Positions 29,920 to 38,909 of a stretch of DNA of 64,000 bases are shown here, piece by piece. Made by a program: the position numbers and the translations under genes. The notes beneath the pieces were generated by a model, which made no database searches, had not been told where the DNA came from, and worked only from the letters and a program-made list of their open reading frames with translations. The DNA is from Hyphomicrobiales bacterium (GTDB lineage: Bacteria > Pseudomonadota > Alphaproteobacteria > Rhizobiales > Rhizobiaceae), in the NCBI GenBank assembly GCA_900468285.1, contig UBTF01000009.1, forward strand, positions 124,001 to 188,000, written 5' to 3'. Each line of letters opens with the position of its first letter. The first letter of the stretch is position 1.

Positions 29920-32900
29920 TCACTTTGTCTCGATTGCGGCAAGGGCGGCCGACAGCGCTTCATCGCTCAAGGTCAGGAAGGACGCATTTTCCGTATAGAC
30001 GAGCGCGCAGGTAAACGACTTGCCGGGGTAGAGAGGTTGCAAAATGCTTTTATAGATCGCCAGCTGGGCGATATGCGCCGATGACACCTGATCTTCCCTG
30101 ACGGGTGGAACGCGGTTCGTCTTATAGTCGATCAATATGACCCTGTCGCCCTCGACGGCGAGCCGGTCGATCCGGCCTGAAACGGCATAGTCTTTCCTGC
30201 CCAGTCGCAACGTGCCCATGATCGAGATTTCAGCGCGGCTATTTTCGGAAAATGCTGGCTGAAGATCCGGTGCCGAGAGCACGGCAAGTGGCGACTGGAC
30301 CAGCTTTTCACGCTCGTTTTTCGGCCAGAATCGCGCAGCGCGCTCTGCATAGCGCAACGCAGCTGCTGGTCTCTCCTCCGGGGGATAGTCCGGCAAGGTC
30401 TGTAGCATGCGGTGGATCAGTCGGCCGCGTTGCAAAGCAAGACCGGATGAGACTTCCTGCTTCGTAAAAAGCGGGGATTTGACGATCAGATCCTCCGCTC
30501 CGTCATCGATGATCGTGCCGGCACCGGAAGGGCTCAAGGGCCGCGGGAGCGGCGGCGGTGGCGGCAAGGGCGTTGTAAGCGACGACGGCAGCGCCTCGCG
30601 AGACGGTGGGGATAGGGGTTCGATTATCCCTGCTGACCTGACTGCACGTGTCGTGGATTGCCACAGCAAACCATCCCATTCCTCCCCACCCGCTGAAAAT
30701 TGGTGAGCCTGGCAGCGTTCTTCATCGGCAGCCAGCGATCTTGCGATCATCGCATGCCAGCAGTCCGTGTTTTCGCGCGGACCGCGATATCCGCAAACGA
30801 TCAGATGATCGGCAGCGCGTGTCATGGCTACATAGAGCAGACGGCGATATTCCTGCTCGGCTGAAAGCTTCAGCCGCTCCTCGTCCTTTGAGACCAGAGC
30901 ATTATCGAAGCCCTTGCCCGGCAGCCAGACTGGCAGCGAGGTGTCGCTGTTTTCAATGAAGCGGAGTTTCGGAAGATGGCTATGGATGAAAGCCTTGGAG
31001 CCTCCATCCACCAGAAAGACGACAGGGGCTTCCAGGCCCTTGGAGGCGTGAACCGTCATGATCCTGACTTCGCCACGTTCCTTGTCCTGCTCACGTTTGA
31101 TTTCCGGAGCATCACTTTCCGTAACTGAGATGAAAGACTGCAGCCCCGGCAGGCCCGCTTTTTCATGGTCGAGCGCGAAGGACAGAAATTCATCCAGAAC
31201 GTCACTGGCTTCATTGCCCAGCCGTCCCAAAAACTTCGCCCGCCCCTCATGGAGGGTCAGAACCGCTGCAAAAAAATCATGAATCGTCAGCGTCGTGGAA
31301 AGCGCAATAAAGTGCGTCAGCCGCGCAACCGAGTGCGAGAACGGACCGTTTGGCTGCTCTTGCGACAGTGCATGCAAATGCTGCCAGACGCTGATATCCG
31401 GCGGGCGCTTTGCCGCGACCTCAAAAATATCTTCTTCGGAATGATTGAAGAGCGGGCTTTTCAGAAGTGCGCAAAGCGACAGGTCGTCTTGCGGCAACAG
31501 CACGAAGCGGCCGAGCGCCAGCAGGTCCTGGATTGCAATGTGATCGGTCAGGCGCAAGCGGTCGGCACCGGCAACCGGGATGTTCTTTCGTTGTTTCAGC
31601 TCCCTCGTCAGGGCGTTGACGAAGGCGTGTCGCTTTCGAACGAGAACCAGAATGTCGCCTGCCTGGACGGGTCGTTCGATACCCTTCTCAATCACGGTTT
31701 CCCGGCCAATCATGTCTGCGATGCGAGATGCAATTCGTCGCGCCACAACAGCAGGCGGTGCAGTTTCACGCAGGGCATCGAAGGGCGCTGTCCAGTCCTC
31801 GTCGTCCTCCGTCGGTTCAGCTGCAACCATGTTCCACAGTTCCACCGTGCCAGCCTGGCCCTGGCGGTTCGAACGATGTTCGACGGGTTCGCGCTCGGCA
31901 CTCAGGCCCTCGGCATGTTCAGGCAGCGAGAAGACCTGATCGACAGCCGCCAGAACATCCGCCGTGGAACGAAATGAAAGAGGAAGGCGAACGGAATGGA
32001 ATGTTTGTTCCACGGCCTTGACGCGGCGCTGTGTTTCCCGGCTTTCCTGCGAGAATCGCTCAGGTCGGGCACCCTGAAACGAGTAGATCGACTGTTTTTC
32101 GTCGCCCACCGCAAACAGCGTTCGGCGGCCTTCGCGTGCGGTTTCTCCATGGAAGAAATCTGCCGCAAGAGACTGGATGATGGACCATTGCACAGGGCTG
32201 GTATCCTGCGCCTCGTCCACCAGAATGTGATCTATGCCCTGATCGAGCTTGTAATGCACCCAGGCGCCTGCCGTGTCGCGGTTCAGCAGTGTCGCTGCTC
32301 TTTCGATCAGATCCTCGAAATCCAGCTGGCTGCGTTGCTTCTTCAGATCCTCGAAGTCACCGATCAGCCGTTCCGCCAAGGTGAGCGCGTGTTTTGTGGC
32401 TTCCAGCATCCGAATGGTGCGGTACCGATCCCGGCTGGCCACCACATGGGCGCGGGCCACAATAAGGTCATCCAGCAGGGCAGGAGCCGATTTCTGCATG
32501 GCTTTGTTGATGACATAGGCATCCGACTTGGCAGCCCCCTGAGAGGTCAGGAGGGCGGCTTCAATGAATTCCGCACGCTTGAAAACGTCCGTCGCTCTTG
32601 CGGCCTCGCGCAGCGCATAGGCGACGTCGATCACGCGTGATCCGCCGATTTCGTCTGCCAATGTCAGATAGGTTTCCAGTGACAGTCCGGAAAGGCCGGG
32701 GAGGGGCCAATAGGTCGATGCCGCAGTCTCCTCGGTCTCGTCGCTGCCAACACCGGCCTTCTGGCGCAGCATGGCATCGATGCCGCCGGATTGCCGGGCC
32801 TGATCGAGAAAAGCCCTGATCGGGTTACGGTTGGCATCGATGGAGGAAAGCAAGGACTCAAGACCGCTCTCGTCGGCGATGTCGAGGACATAGGCCAGAG

Positions 32901-33477
32901 CCTGCGCGATCGGTTTGTCGTTTTCCGTTGATACGGCAGTCAGCAGGGCACGGCGTGCTTCCGCCAGCAGCGTACTGGCCGCGCGGTCGTCCAGAACGGA
33001 GAAATGCCCCGCAACATTCGCCTCCAGCGGGAACTGGTGAAGAAGCGCTTCACAAAAGGCGTGGATGGTCTGGATTTTCAGTCCACCCGGCGTTTCCAGC
33101 GCCTTGGCAAACAGTCGTCTAGCTTCTTTCAGCTTGATCTGATCGGGAGCACGTCCTTCGATCGCGGCGATCCTGTTACTCAGCTCGGCGTTCGATAATG
33201 TCGCCCAGTCTGCCAGACGGTCAAAGACACGGCTCGACATTTCCGAAGCTGCCGCCTTCGTATAGGTCAGACACAGGATAGCGGAGGGTCTGCACCCGGC
33301 CAGAAGAAGGCGGATCACTCTCTGTGTCAGGACATGCGTCTTTCCGGAACCTGCATTCGCAGACACCCACGCGGAGCTTGCGGGGTCTGAAGCGCGGGTC
33401 TGTTGTGCACTCGTCCAGTCGATCCAGCTGGCCGGATCATCACGTTCCGGGCCGTGATCTAGAATCTCATTCCGCAT
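29920..33477 (-). CDS. addA: AddA, helicase-nuclease of double-strand break repair
   Basis: AddA is the UvrD-type helicase and nuclease subunit that, with AddB, resects broken ends and loads RecA. It has Walker [30 protein letters not shown], the [11 protein letters not shown]alker [14 protein letters not shown] and [11 protein letters not shown]. The C-terminal PD-(D/E)XK nuclease has [10 protein letters not shown] chose the ATG at 33477 (1185 aa) because GGGAG lies 6 bases upstream; an ATG at 33483 touches that sequence. It overlaps addB by about 11 bp. Confidence 0.95.
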   Translation of the reverse strand: MRNEILDHGPERDDPASWIDWTSAQQTRASDPASSAWVSANAGSGKTHVLTQRVIRLLLAGCRPSAILCLTYTKAAASEMSSRVFDRLADWATLSNAELSNRIAAIEGRAPDQIKLKEARRLFAKALETPGGLKIQTIHAFCEALLHQFPLEANVAGHFSVLDDRAASTLLAEARRALLTAVSTENDKPIAQALAYVLDIADESGLESLLSSIDANRNPIRAFLDQARQSGGIDAMLRQKAGVGSDETEETAASTYWPLPGLSGLSLETYLTLADEIGGSRVIDVAYALREAARATDVFKRAEFIEAALLTSQGAAKSDAYVINKAMQKSAPALLDDLIVARAHVVASRDRYRTIRMLEATKHALTLAERLIGDFEDLKKQRSQLDFEDLIERAATLLNRDTAGAWVHYKLDQGIDHILVDEAQDTSPVQWSIIQSLAADFFHGETAREGRRTLFAVGDEKQSIYSFQGARPERFSQESRETQRRVKAVEQTFHSVRLPLSFRSTADVLAAVDQVFSLPEHAEGLSAEREPVEHRSNRQGQAGTVELWNMVAAEPTEDDEDWTAPFDALRETAPPAVVARRIASRIADMIGRETVIEKGIERPVQAGDILVLVRKRHAFVNALTRELKQRKNIPVAGADRLRLTDHIAIQDLLALGRFVLLPQDDLSLCALLKSPLFNHSEEDIFEVAAKRPPDISVWQHLHALSQEQPNGPFSHSVARLTHFIALSTTLTIHDFFAAVLTLHEGRAKFLGRLGNEASDVLDEFLSFALDHEKAGLPGLQSFISVTESDAPEIKREQDKERGEVRIMTVHASKGLEAPVVFLVDGGSKAFIHSHLPKLRFIENSDTSLPVWLPGKGFDNALVSKDEERLKLSAEQEYRRLLYVAMTRAADHLIVCGYRGPRENTDCWHAMIARSLAADEERCQAHQFSAGGEEWDGLLWQSTTRAVRSAGIIEPLSPPSREALPSSLTTPLPPPPPLPRPLSPSGAGTIIDDGAEDLIVKSPLFTKQEVSSGLALQRGRLIHRMLQTLPDYPPEERPAAALRYAERAARFWPKNEREKLVQSPLAVLSAPDLQPAFSENSRAEISIMGTLRLGRKDYAVSGRIDRLAVEGDRVILIDYKTNRVPPVREDQVSSAHIAQLAIYKSILQPLYPGKSFTCALVYTENASFLTLSDEALSAALAAIETK

Positions 33478-36400
33478 CGCCATCTCCCGGTTCAGCCGTC
33501 GACCATTCGGAAACCCGGGCAAGATGGTCGTATTCACCGCCATAAGCCTGCTGTTCCTCGGGGATCAGCCGGGACACAAAACCGTTTCTGCCTTCCCGCA
33601 AGGATTTGACGAAATTTGCCAGCTGCTCGATTGAATCGGTGCCGAGTTCAACAGCGGATTTCGGTGTCGTTTTCGCCGTTGCCTTCGCATGTTCGTTGTT
33701 GACCGTATCCGCGCCAAAACGTTCCCCCGGACGCAGACGGACATAGATCAGGTCTTCCGGTATTGCCGAACCGGTATCGCGGAAGGCACCACGCATGAGG
33801 GCCGCGGCCTCGAGCGCCAATTGTGGGTCAAGCAGTGAACGTGCCTGTTTGACCGATGGCGACAGGCCGGTCTTGTAGTCGATGATGTCGGCTTTCCCTG
33901 AGGTCTTGATGTCGATACGGTCCGCAACGCCCGTCAAACGAATTCCCGCTTCCGGTATTTCCTGACCGGCCCGTGCCTCGATAAGGCTTCGTTTCACGAT
34001 CGCGCGGCGGTCTTTCTCCCATTTCAGAAATTCCCTGGCGACCGCGAGAAAGCGTGGTCTCCAGATGACATCGATGTGCGGCGGCAAATTTTCGTCGTCA
34101 AAACAGCTGTGCAGCACGCGAAACATCGCTTCTTCAGCGGCGGGTGTACCGGGTAAGTGCCCCTCTCGGGAATAGGTTTCCATGATGCGGTGATAGAGCG
34201 TGCCACGGTCCGAAGCGCCGGGATCCCGGTTGAATTCGTCCAGCGGATCGAGCTTGAGAATGCGACGCGCATAGATCGAATAGGGATCCCGTCGCAGCCT
34301 GCCGACCTCGCTGAAGGAATATGATTTCGGTTGTAGCTCTGCTGGCGGGGTGGGTGCAGGACGCTTCGCAGGCTGTTGACTTTCACCTTCGTCCAGCATG
34401 TTGGCCCAGTGACGGTAAGCGTTGCCCCGCTCTTTCAGCTTTTGCGTAAATGCATCGCCGCCAAGCGCAAGCAGCCTCTGAAGCCAGCGAGATGCGACGG
34501 CCGGGGTGGAGCCCTGTCGCAACGCTCGGCTATAGAAGATCTCGCGCGTCCCATTTGCCATCTCAAAGTCGTGGGCGAGCTGACCGATCCGCCGTTCGGG
34601 CGGCTCAAGCCCGATTGCCGTCTTCATGTTGCGGGAAAGAAACGGGTTGTTGGCCGTCTGTGCGGGCCAGATGCCTTCGTTCAACCCGCCGATGATCAGC
34701 GTATCGACGCTTTGGAGACGGGCTTCGAGGGCACCGAAGATAAACACTCTCGGGTGACGCATTGCCCGCGGTTTGATGGATTCACCCGCCACCAATGCCG
34801 TCATGATGTCTATCCATTGAGGGCCGTCGGCCTCCAGAACGCTGCCGCATTCCATCAACTCGGCAAGCAGGCTGGAGAGCTTTTCACCCGCTTCACCGGA
34901 CCAAAGCGCCGCCAGATCTCCTGCCTCATCGATTGCGATGGCTTCGAGGACGCGGCCCGTGCGCTCGGCCCAATCTGCCAGCGTCAGGCGCGCCGTCAGA
35001 CGGCCACCAAAGGGTGTCTTTCGGATAAAGGCTGAGTCCAATGGCTCGATTGCAGTCTTGAGGCGAGCCGCAAGCGTGGCGGCGAGGTCTTCGCTGCCTT
35101 CCGGCAGAGATTGGCGCCATTGAGGCGGGTGCCGGTCGAGCTTGTGGAGGTTCAACTGCTGCTCAAGCAATGCATCAAGCGTATCGAGTGTCGTTTCTGT
35201 CTTCCCGCCGCGAAGAGCCAGCAACTCCAGAGCTGCGACTGCCGACTTCACCTTCGCATTTTCGAAACCGAAACGTGACAGCGGGTGCTTGAGAAGAGAC
35301 ATGGCCGCGACGGGATCGCCGGGACGCAGGATCGCTTCCAGGGCAAGCTGCAGCAGGCCTGCCTGTGGCGTGGCCGATAGCGGCGTACCGGCGGAATCAT
35401 CTGCCTCTATGCCAAAGCGGGCAAGCTCGGTCGCCACCCTTCGCGCCAGCCCACGGTCCGGCGTGATGAGCGCCGCCTGAGACTGGCCAGTGCTTGCAGG
35501 CTTTTCGAGTGCGAGCCGGAGCGCAATCGCAATGGCTGTCGCCTCTTCCCGCTCATTGGCGGCTTCAATGATGGCGGCAGCGGCGAATGCGTTGTCGAAG
35601 AACGTGTCGTCCTTGTCGGTACGCCACTCGTTCCATTCGCTGGTGGCCTTGGCAGGTGCCATGGCGGTGGAAAAAATCGCCGCCCGGTTTTTCAGGTCGC
35701 TATCCACGCGTCCGATCTGCTCGACATCGCTTCTCAACACGCCGAGCTTCTGCAAAAGGACGAAAAGCCCATATTGCGAATGGGTGCGGTTGGAAGGATC
35801 ATGCGGATGTTCGTTGATTGCCAGCCATTGATCCTCGGGCATCTCGACATCCAGCCCCGGCAGTACAATCGTGCCCTGCGGCAGGGATGCGACTGCTGCA
35901 ATCAAATCCGCTGCCGCTGGAATCGAGCCGGTTGAGCCTGCAACGATGATGGGTCCGTCCCAACCACTTCTTGTCAGGCGCTCGGCCTCTGCGCGCAAAA
36001 TGGCATTGCGGTGCCGCCCCGCTGAGGACTTGTTCAGCTCTTCCAGGCGCGCTGGCCAGAAAACGCTGGCGATCTTTAAAAAGTCAGCCGTCAACTGCCA
36101 CCACTGCGCATGGTCGGCCGTATCGAGTTTGGCGAGCGCGTCCCAATCCCGGTCTTCCGTATCCATGGCATCGATGACTTCACCGAGCGAACGAGCAAGC
36201 CAGATTGCATCGGCCGGGCTTGCCGGTGCCACCAGAGGCGAATCAGAATGGACCGCCCGGATCGCATCCGGCAGACTGTTGCGCCATGCGAGGATAAGAC
36301 GTGCCAACTCAACCAGCCTTGCCGTGCTGGAAATCGGCGGCGCGAGATCGATCGTTGCGGGCGTTTCTATATCGAAAAAGCCACTATCGTCATCCGTTTC

Positions 36401-36643
36401 GCCCAGAGGCCTGATCACCGGCAGAATGGCCGACTGACCGCCCAGGAGGTCTACGAATTCGGAACGCAGCACACGCGCCGAACGGCGGGTCGGCACATAG
36501 ATGGTGACTTTCGCCAGAGAAAGCGGATCTGTCGCGTCATAGCGGAAATCGGGCGCCAGTCTGCCGTCACATAGGCTTTCCGCAAGCGTTTTGAGGAATG
36601 GCGTTACCGGGGCTATGGTTAGTATACGCTTGGCATTCGCCAA
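33467..36643 (-). CDS. addB: AddB, alphaproteobacterial type, without Fe-S cysteines
   Basis: AddB partners AddA in recombination; it has an inactivated helicase core (TIAPVTPFLKTLAESL at the N-terminus) and a C-terminal nuclease. The nuclease motif is ADIIDYKTGLSP. The 1058-aa protein begins at a TTG (MANAKRIL) 9 bp after the murU-like stop. In Firmicutes AddB four cysteines around the nuclease hold a 4Fe-4S cluster. Here the matching segments read LRRDPYSIYARRI and YGGEYDHLARVSEW and contain no cysteine. Confidence 0.93.
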   Translation of the reverse strand: MANAKRILTIAPVTPFLKTLAESLCDGRLAPDFRYDATDPLSLAKVTIYVPTRRSARVLRSEFVDLLGGQSAILPVIRPLGETDDDSGFFDIETPATIDLAPPISSTARLVELARLILAWRNSLPDAIRAVHSDSPLVAPASPADAIWLARSLGEVIDAMDTEDRDWDALAKLDTADHAQWWQLTADFLKIASVFWPARLEELNKSSAGRHRNAILRAEAERLTRSGWDGPIIVAGSTGSIPAAADLIAAVASLPQGTIVLPGLDVEMPEDQWLAINEHPHDPSNRTHSQYGLFVLLQKLGVLRSDVEQIGRVDSDLKNRAAIFSTAMAPAKATSEWNEWRTDKDDTFFDNAFAAAAIIEAANEREEATAIAIALRLALEKPASTGQSQAALITPDRGLARRVATELARFGIEADDSAGTPLSATPQAGLLQLALEAILRPGDPVAAMSLLKHPLSRFGFENAKVKSAVAALELLALRGGKTETTLDTLDALLEQQLNLHKLDRHPPQWRQSLPEGSEDLAATLAARLKTAIEPLDSAFIRKTPFGGRLTARLTLADWAERTGRVLEAIAIDEAGDLAALWSGEAGEKLSSLLAELMECGSVLEADGPQWIDIMTALVAGESIKPRAMRHPRVFIFGALEARLQSVDTLIIGGLNEGIWPAQTANNPFLSRNMKTAIGLEPPERRIGQLAHDFEMANGTREIFYSRALRQGSTPAVASRWLQRLLALGGDAFTQKLKERGNAYRHWANMLDEGESQQPAKRPAPTPPAELQPKSYSFSEVGRLRRDPYSIYARRILKLDPLDEFNRDPGASDRGTLYHRIMETYSREGHLPGTPAAEEAMFRVLHSCFDDENLPPHIDVIWRPRFLAVAREFLKWEKDRRAIVKRSLIEARAGQEIPEAGIRLTGVADRIDIKTSGKADIIDYKTGLSPSVKQARSLLDPQLALEAAALMRGAFRDTGSAIPEDLIYVRLRPGERFGADTVNNEHAKATAKTTPKSAVELGTDSIEQLANFVKSLREGRNGFVSRLIPEEQQAYGGEYDHLARVSEWSTAEPGDGDAE

Positions 36644-36652
36644 TGATGTATC

Positions 36653-37384
36653 TCACTTGTCGGTTGCTACGGCTGCGATTGTTCGTTCCGCATCCTCTAT
36701 AGCATCCGGTGTGCCAACGGTAATCCATTGACCGTCAAGTGGGAGCCCAAAAAGTCGGTTTTGGGAAATGGCTCGGTCGAAATAAATGTTCAGATTGAAA
36801 GCATCCGCCGGGGCATCCTCAAGAAGCCGGGAATCCATCGCAATAGCGCCTGCATAAACGACAGGCCGCGGTTCGCCTTCATTGTATCGTGTCAGTCTGC
36901 CGCTGTCGGGGAGGCTGAAATCCTTCTTCCCGTTATGGCCGGTGGTCCTGTCCATATCGACGCACAGCAAAGCCATGTCCATTTTGGCAGGATCGAAGAA
37001 GGCTGACAGCTGTTTCAGGTTGCTTGGTTGTGTCGCCTGCTCGCCAATCCAGAACAGGTCGGCATTCATGACGAGGACGGGGCCGGGTGACAAAAGTTTT
37101 AGCCCCTTCGCCAGCCCACCGCCGGAATTCATCAGTTGCTCGCGCTCGTCTGAAATCAGGATTTCGACATCGTGTCGCGCTTCCAGATGAGACACCATCT
37201 GGTCTGCATGGTGGTGCACGTTGATAACCACCGTCTCAACGCCCGCCTCGACCAGGAGATCGAGAACGTAGTCGATCATCGCTCGTCCGGCGATTGGAAC
37301 AAGGGGCTTGGGAATGGTGTCGGTAATCGGTCGCATTCTCGTTCCGAGACCTGCGGCCAGTACCATCGCCTGTTTGATCGTCAT
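36653..37384 (-). CDS. murU: MurU-like sugar nucleotidyltransferase
   Basis: MurU makes UDP-MurNAc from MurNAc-1-phosphate and UTP in the AmgK-MurU salvage route. The 243-aa protein has the nucleotidyltransferase loop MVLAAGLGTRMRPITDTIPKP, then PLVPIAGRAMIDYVLD, a metal-binding VMNADLFW, and a C-terminal QWITVGTPDAI. I chose the ATG at 37384 (MTIKQAMVLAAG). Its position 16 bp after a gene with an AmgK domain supports the MurU assignment over other sugar-phosphate nucleotidyltransferases. Confidence 0.85.
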   Translation of the reverse strand: MTIKQAMVLAAGLGTRMRPITDTIPKPLVPIAGRAMIDYVLDLLVEAGVETVVINVHHHADQMVSHLEARHDVEILISDEREQLMNSGGGLAKGLKLLSPGPVLVMNADLFWIGEQATQPSNLKQLSAFFDPAKMDMALLCVDMDRTTGHNGKKDFSLPDSGRLTRYNEGEPRPVVYAGAIAMDSRLLEDAPADAFNLNIYFDRAISQNRLFGLPLDGQWITVGTPDAIEDAERTIAAVATDK

Positions 37385-37400
37385 TGAGGATACTCCGCGG

Positions 37401-38909
37401 CTATTGGATATCGACAGCAGCTTGCGCAAGCCATGCTCGCAGAGGGCCGAGATCCGGGTGGGCGAGCGCCGAGCGAAGATAGGAGAGAGTACGCGGCATA
37501 TGCTTCATGTAGTGAGGCTTGGAGTCACGCTTCATCAGCCTGACCCAGATGCCAACCAGCTTGCAATTCCGCTGCGCCGCCATGATGGCATAGGCTTTGA
37601 GAAAGGCGGTTTCGTCAAAGGTCGGGTTCTTGCGACGAATATCGAGATAATGCGACATCAGGCGCGCCTGGAGATCGGTAGACACCGTAACGCGTGCATC
37701 CTGAATGATTGACGCCAGATCATAGGCCGTTGGCCCGATCATCGCATCCTGAAAATCGATGATGCCGACCTTGCGGATCCCGGTTTCGTGCTCCTGCCAG
37801 ATGATGTTTGGAGAATGAAAATCGCGAAGCAGCAGGTTCTTCTCGGTATCCGCAAGCTTTTCGATCAACTCGTCCCAGACCGCGAAGAAGCTCTGCCTCT
37901 CATCGCTCCGCGTTTCATGGCCGCGAACATGCGGCAAGTACCAGTCCAGCAAGAGCGACGTTTCGATTTTCATCGCATCAGCATCAAAGGGCGGGACCTG
38001 ATACGTAATGCCTTCGTCCACGCGGATTGTGGATGGGGCAGGGGTGTCATGCAATGCCGCCAGACAGGCCACGCTTGAGAAATACCGCTCTTCGATGGGA
38101 TCGCCATTGTCATCCAGAACGCCGCCGCGCCCCATATCTTCCAGCAGCAGAATTCCGCGCTCAAGATCCTGGTGGATAATCGCAGGCACGGAAAAGCCGT
38201 TGCCCGAGAGGAAATGATCGATGGCGACAAAAGGCGTTACGCTTCGGGCCAGATGGACGATCTCGGCATAGGTCTTGCCGTCTTTGATCGCGGGACCGGC
38301 TGGCGGCGGTTCCCAGTCCATCAGGAGGCATTGACCGGCAGCGTCCCACACACGCTCATAGGTACGGTAGGCGGCATCGCCGCTGAAGTATCGGCGCGAC
38401 ACATTGGCCCTGCCAGCCTCTTGAAGAAAATCCCGTATGGCCAGCACGCGTTCGAACCGCGCTCTTAGCCTGGGCGGCGCATCTATGGTCGCAATCCGCC
38501 CTTCGCCCACGTGTGAAAGCCGCAGGGTGATTGTGCTGTCGGAAGGCAATTCGCCGGCTGCCATCTCAGGCCATTCGACCAGGCAGACGCCATCGGAGAG
38601 CATTTCATCAAGGCCCAACTCGTCGAGTTCGGCGACATCCGAGAGGCGGTAGAGATCGAGATGGCTGACCGGGAAACGAAGCGCATAGGACTGGACGATG
38701 GTGAAGGTGGGGCTGGGAACCTCCAGCTCATCCTCATCTGCAATCGCCTTGATCAGGGCCCGCGCCAGCGTCGACTTGCCGGAACCCAGATCGCCGAAGA
38801 GTGCCAGGCAGTCCCCCGGCTTGACGGTGAGCGCCAGTTCCTCGCCAAGCCGGATCGTTTCGGCTTCATTGGCAAGGAGTATGGAAAGGGGCCACGTCTT
38901 CTCGTTCAT
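37401..38909 (-). CDS. TsaE-AmgK fusion: t6A-tRNA ATPase plus amino-sugar kinase
   Basis: One 502-aa frame joins two families. Residues 1 to about 150 are TsaE, the ATPase of tRNA t6A37 synthesis: P-loop FGDLGSGKSTLARAL (Walker A residues 39-47), PSPTFTIVQSY, HLDLYRL and VEWPE. Residues about 155-500 are an aminoglycoside-phosphotransferase fold like AmgK, which phosphorylates MurNAc or GlcNAc. The catalytic Asp363 is in LLRDFHSPNIIW and the metal site is VGIIDFQDAMIGP. The start overlaps the divL stop by ATGA and the murU-like gene follows directly. The fusion is open throughout with no frameshift. Confidence 0.92.
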   Translation of the reverse strand: MNEKTWPLSILLANEAETIRLGEELALTVKPGDCLALFGDLGSGKSTLARALIKAIADEDELEVPSPTFTIVQSYALRFPVSHLDLYRLSDVAELDELGLDEMLSDGVCLVEWPEMAAGELPSDSTITLRLSHVGEGRIATIDAPPRLRARFERVLAIRDFLQEAGRANVSRRYFSGDAAYRTYERVWDAAGQCLLMDWEPPPAGPAIKDGKTYAEIVHLARSVTPFVAIDHFLSGNGFSVPAIIHQDLERGILLLEDMGRGGVLDDNGDPIEERYFSSVACLAALHDTPAPSTIRVDEGITYQVPPFDADAMKIETSLLLDWYLPHVRGHETRSDERQSFFAVWDELIEKLADTEKNLLLRDFHSPNIIWQEHETGIRKVGIIDFQDAMIGPTAYDLASIIQDARVTVSTDLQARLMSHYLDIRRKNPTFDETAFLKAYAIMAAQRNCKLVGIWVRLMKRDSKPHYMKHMPRTLSYLRSALAHPDLGPLRAWLAQAAVDIQ

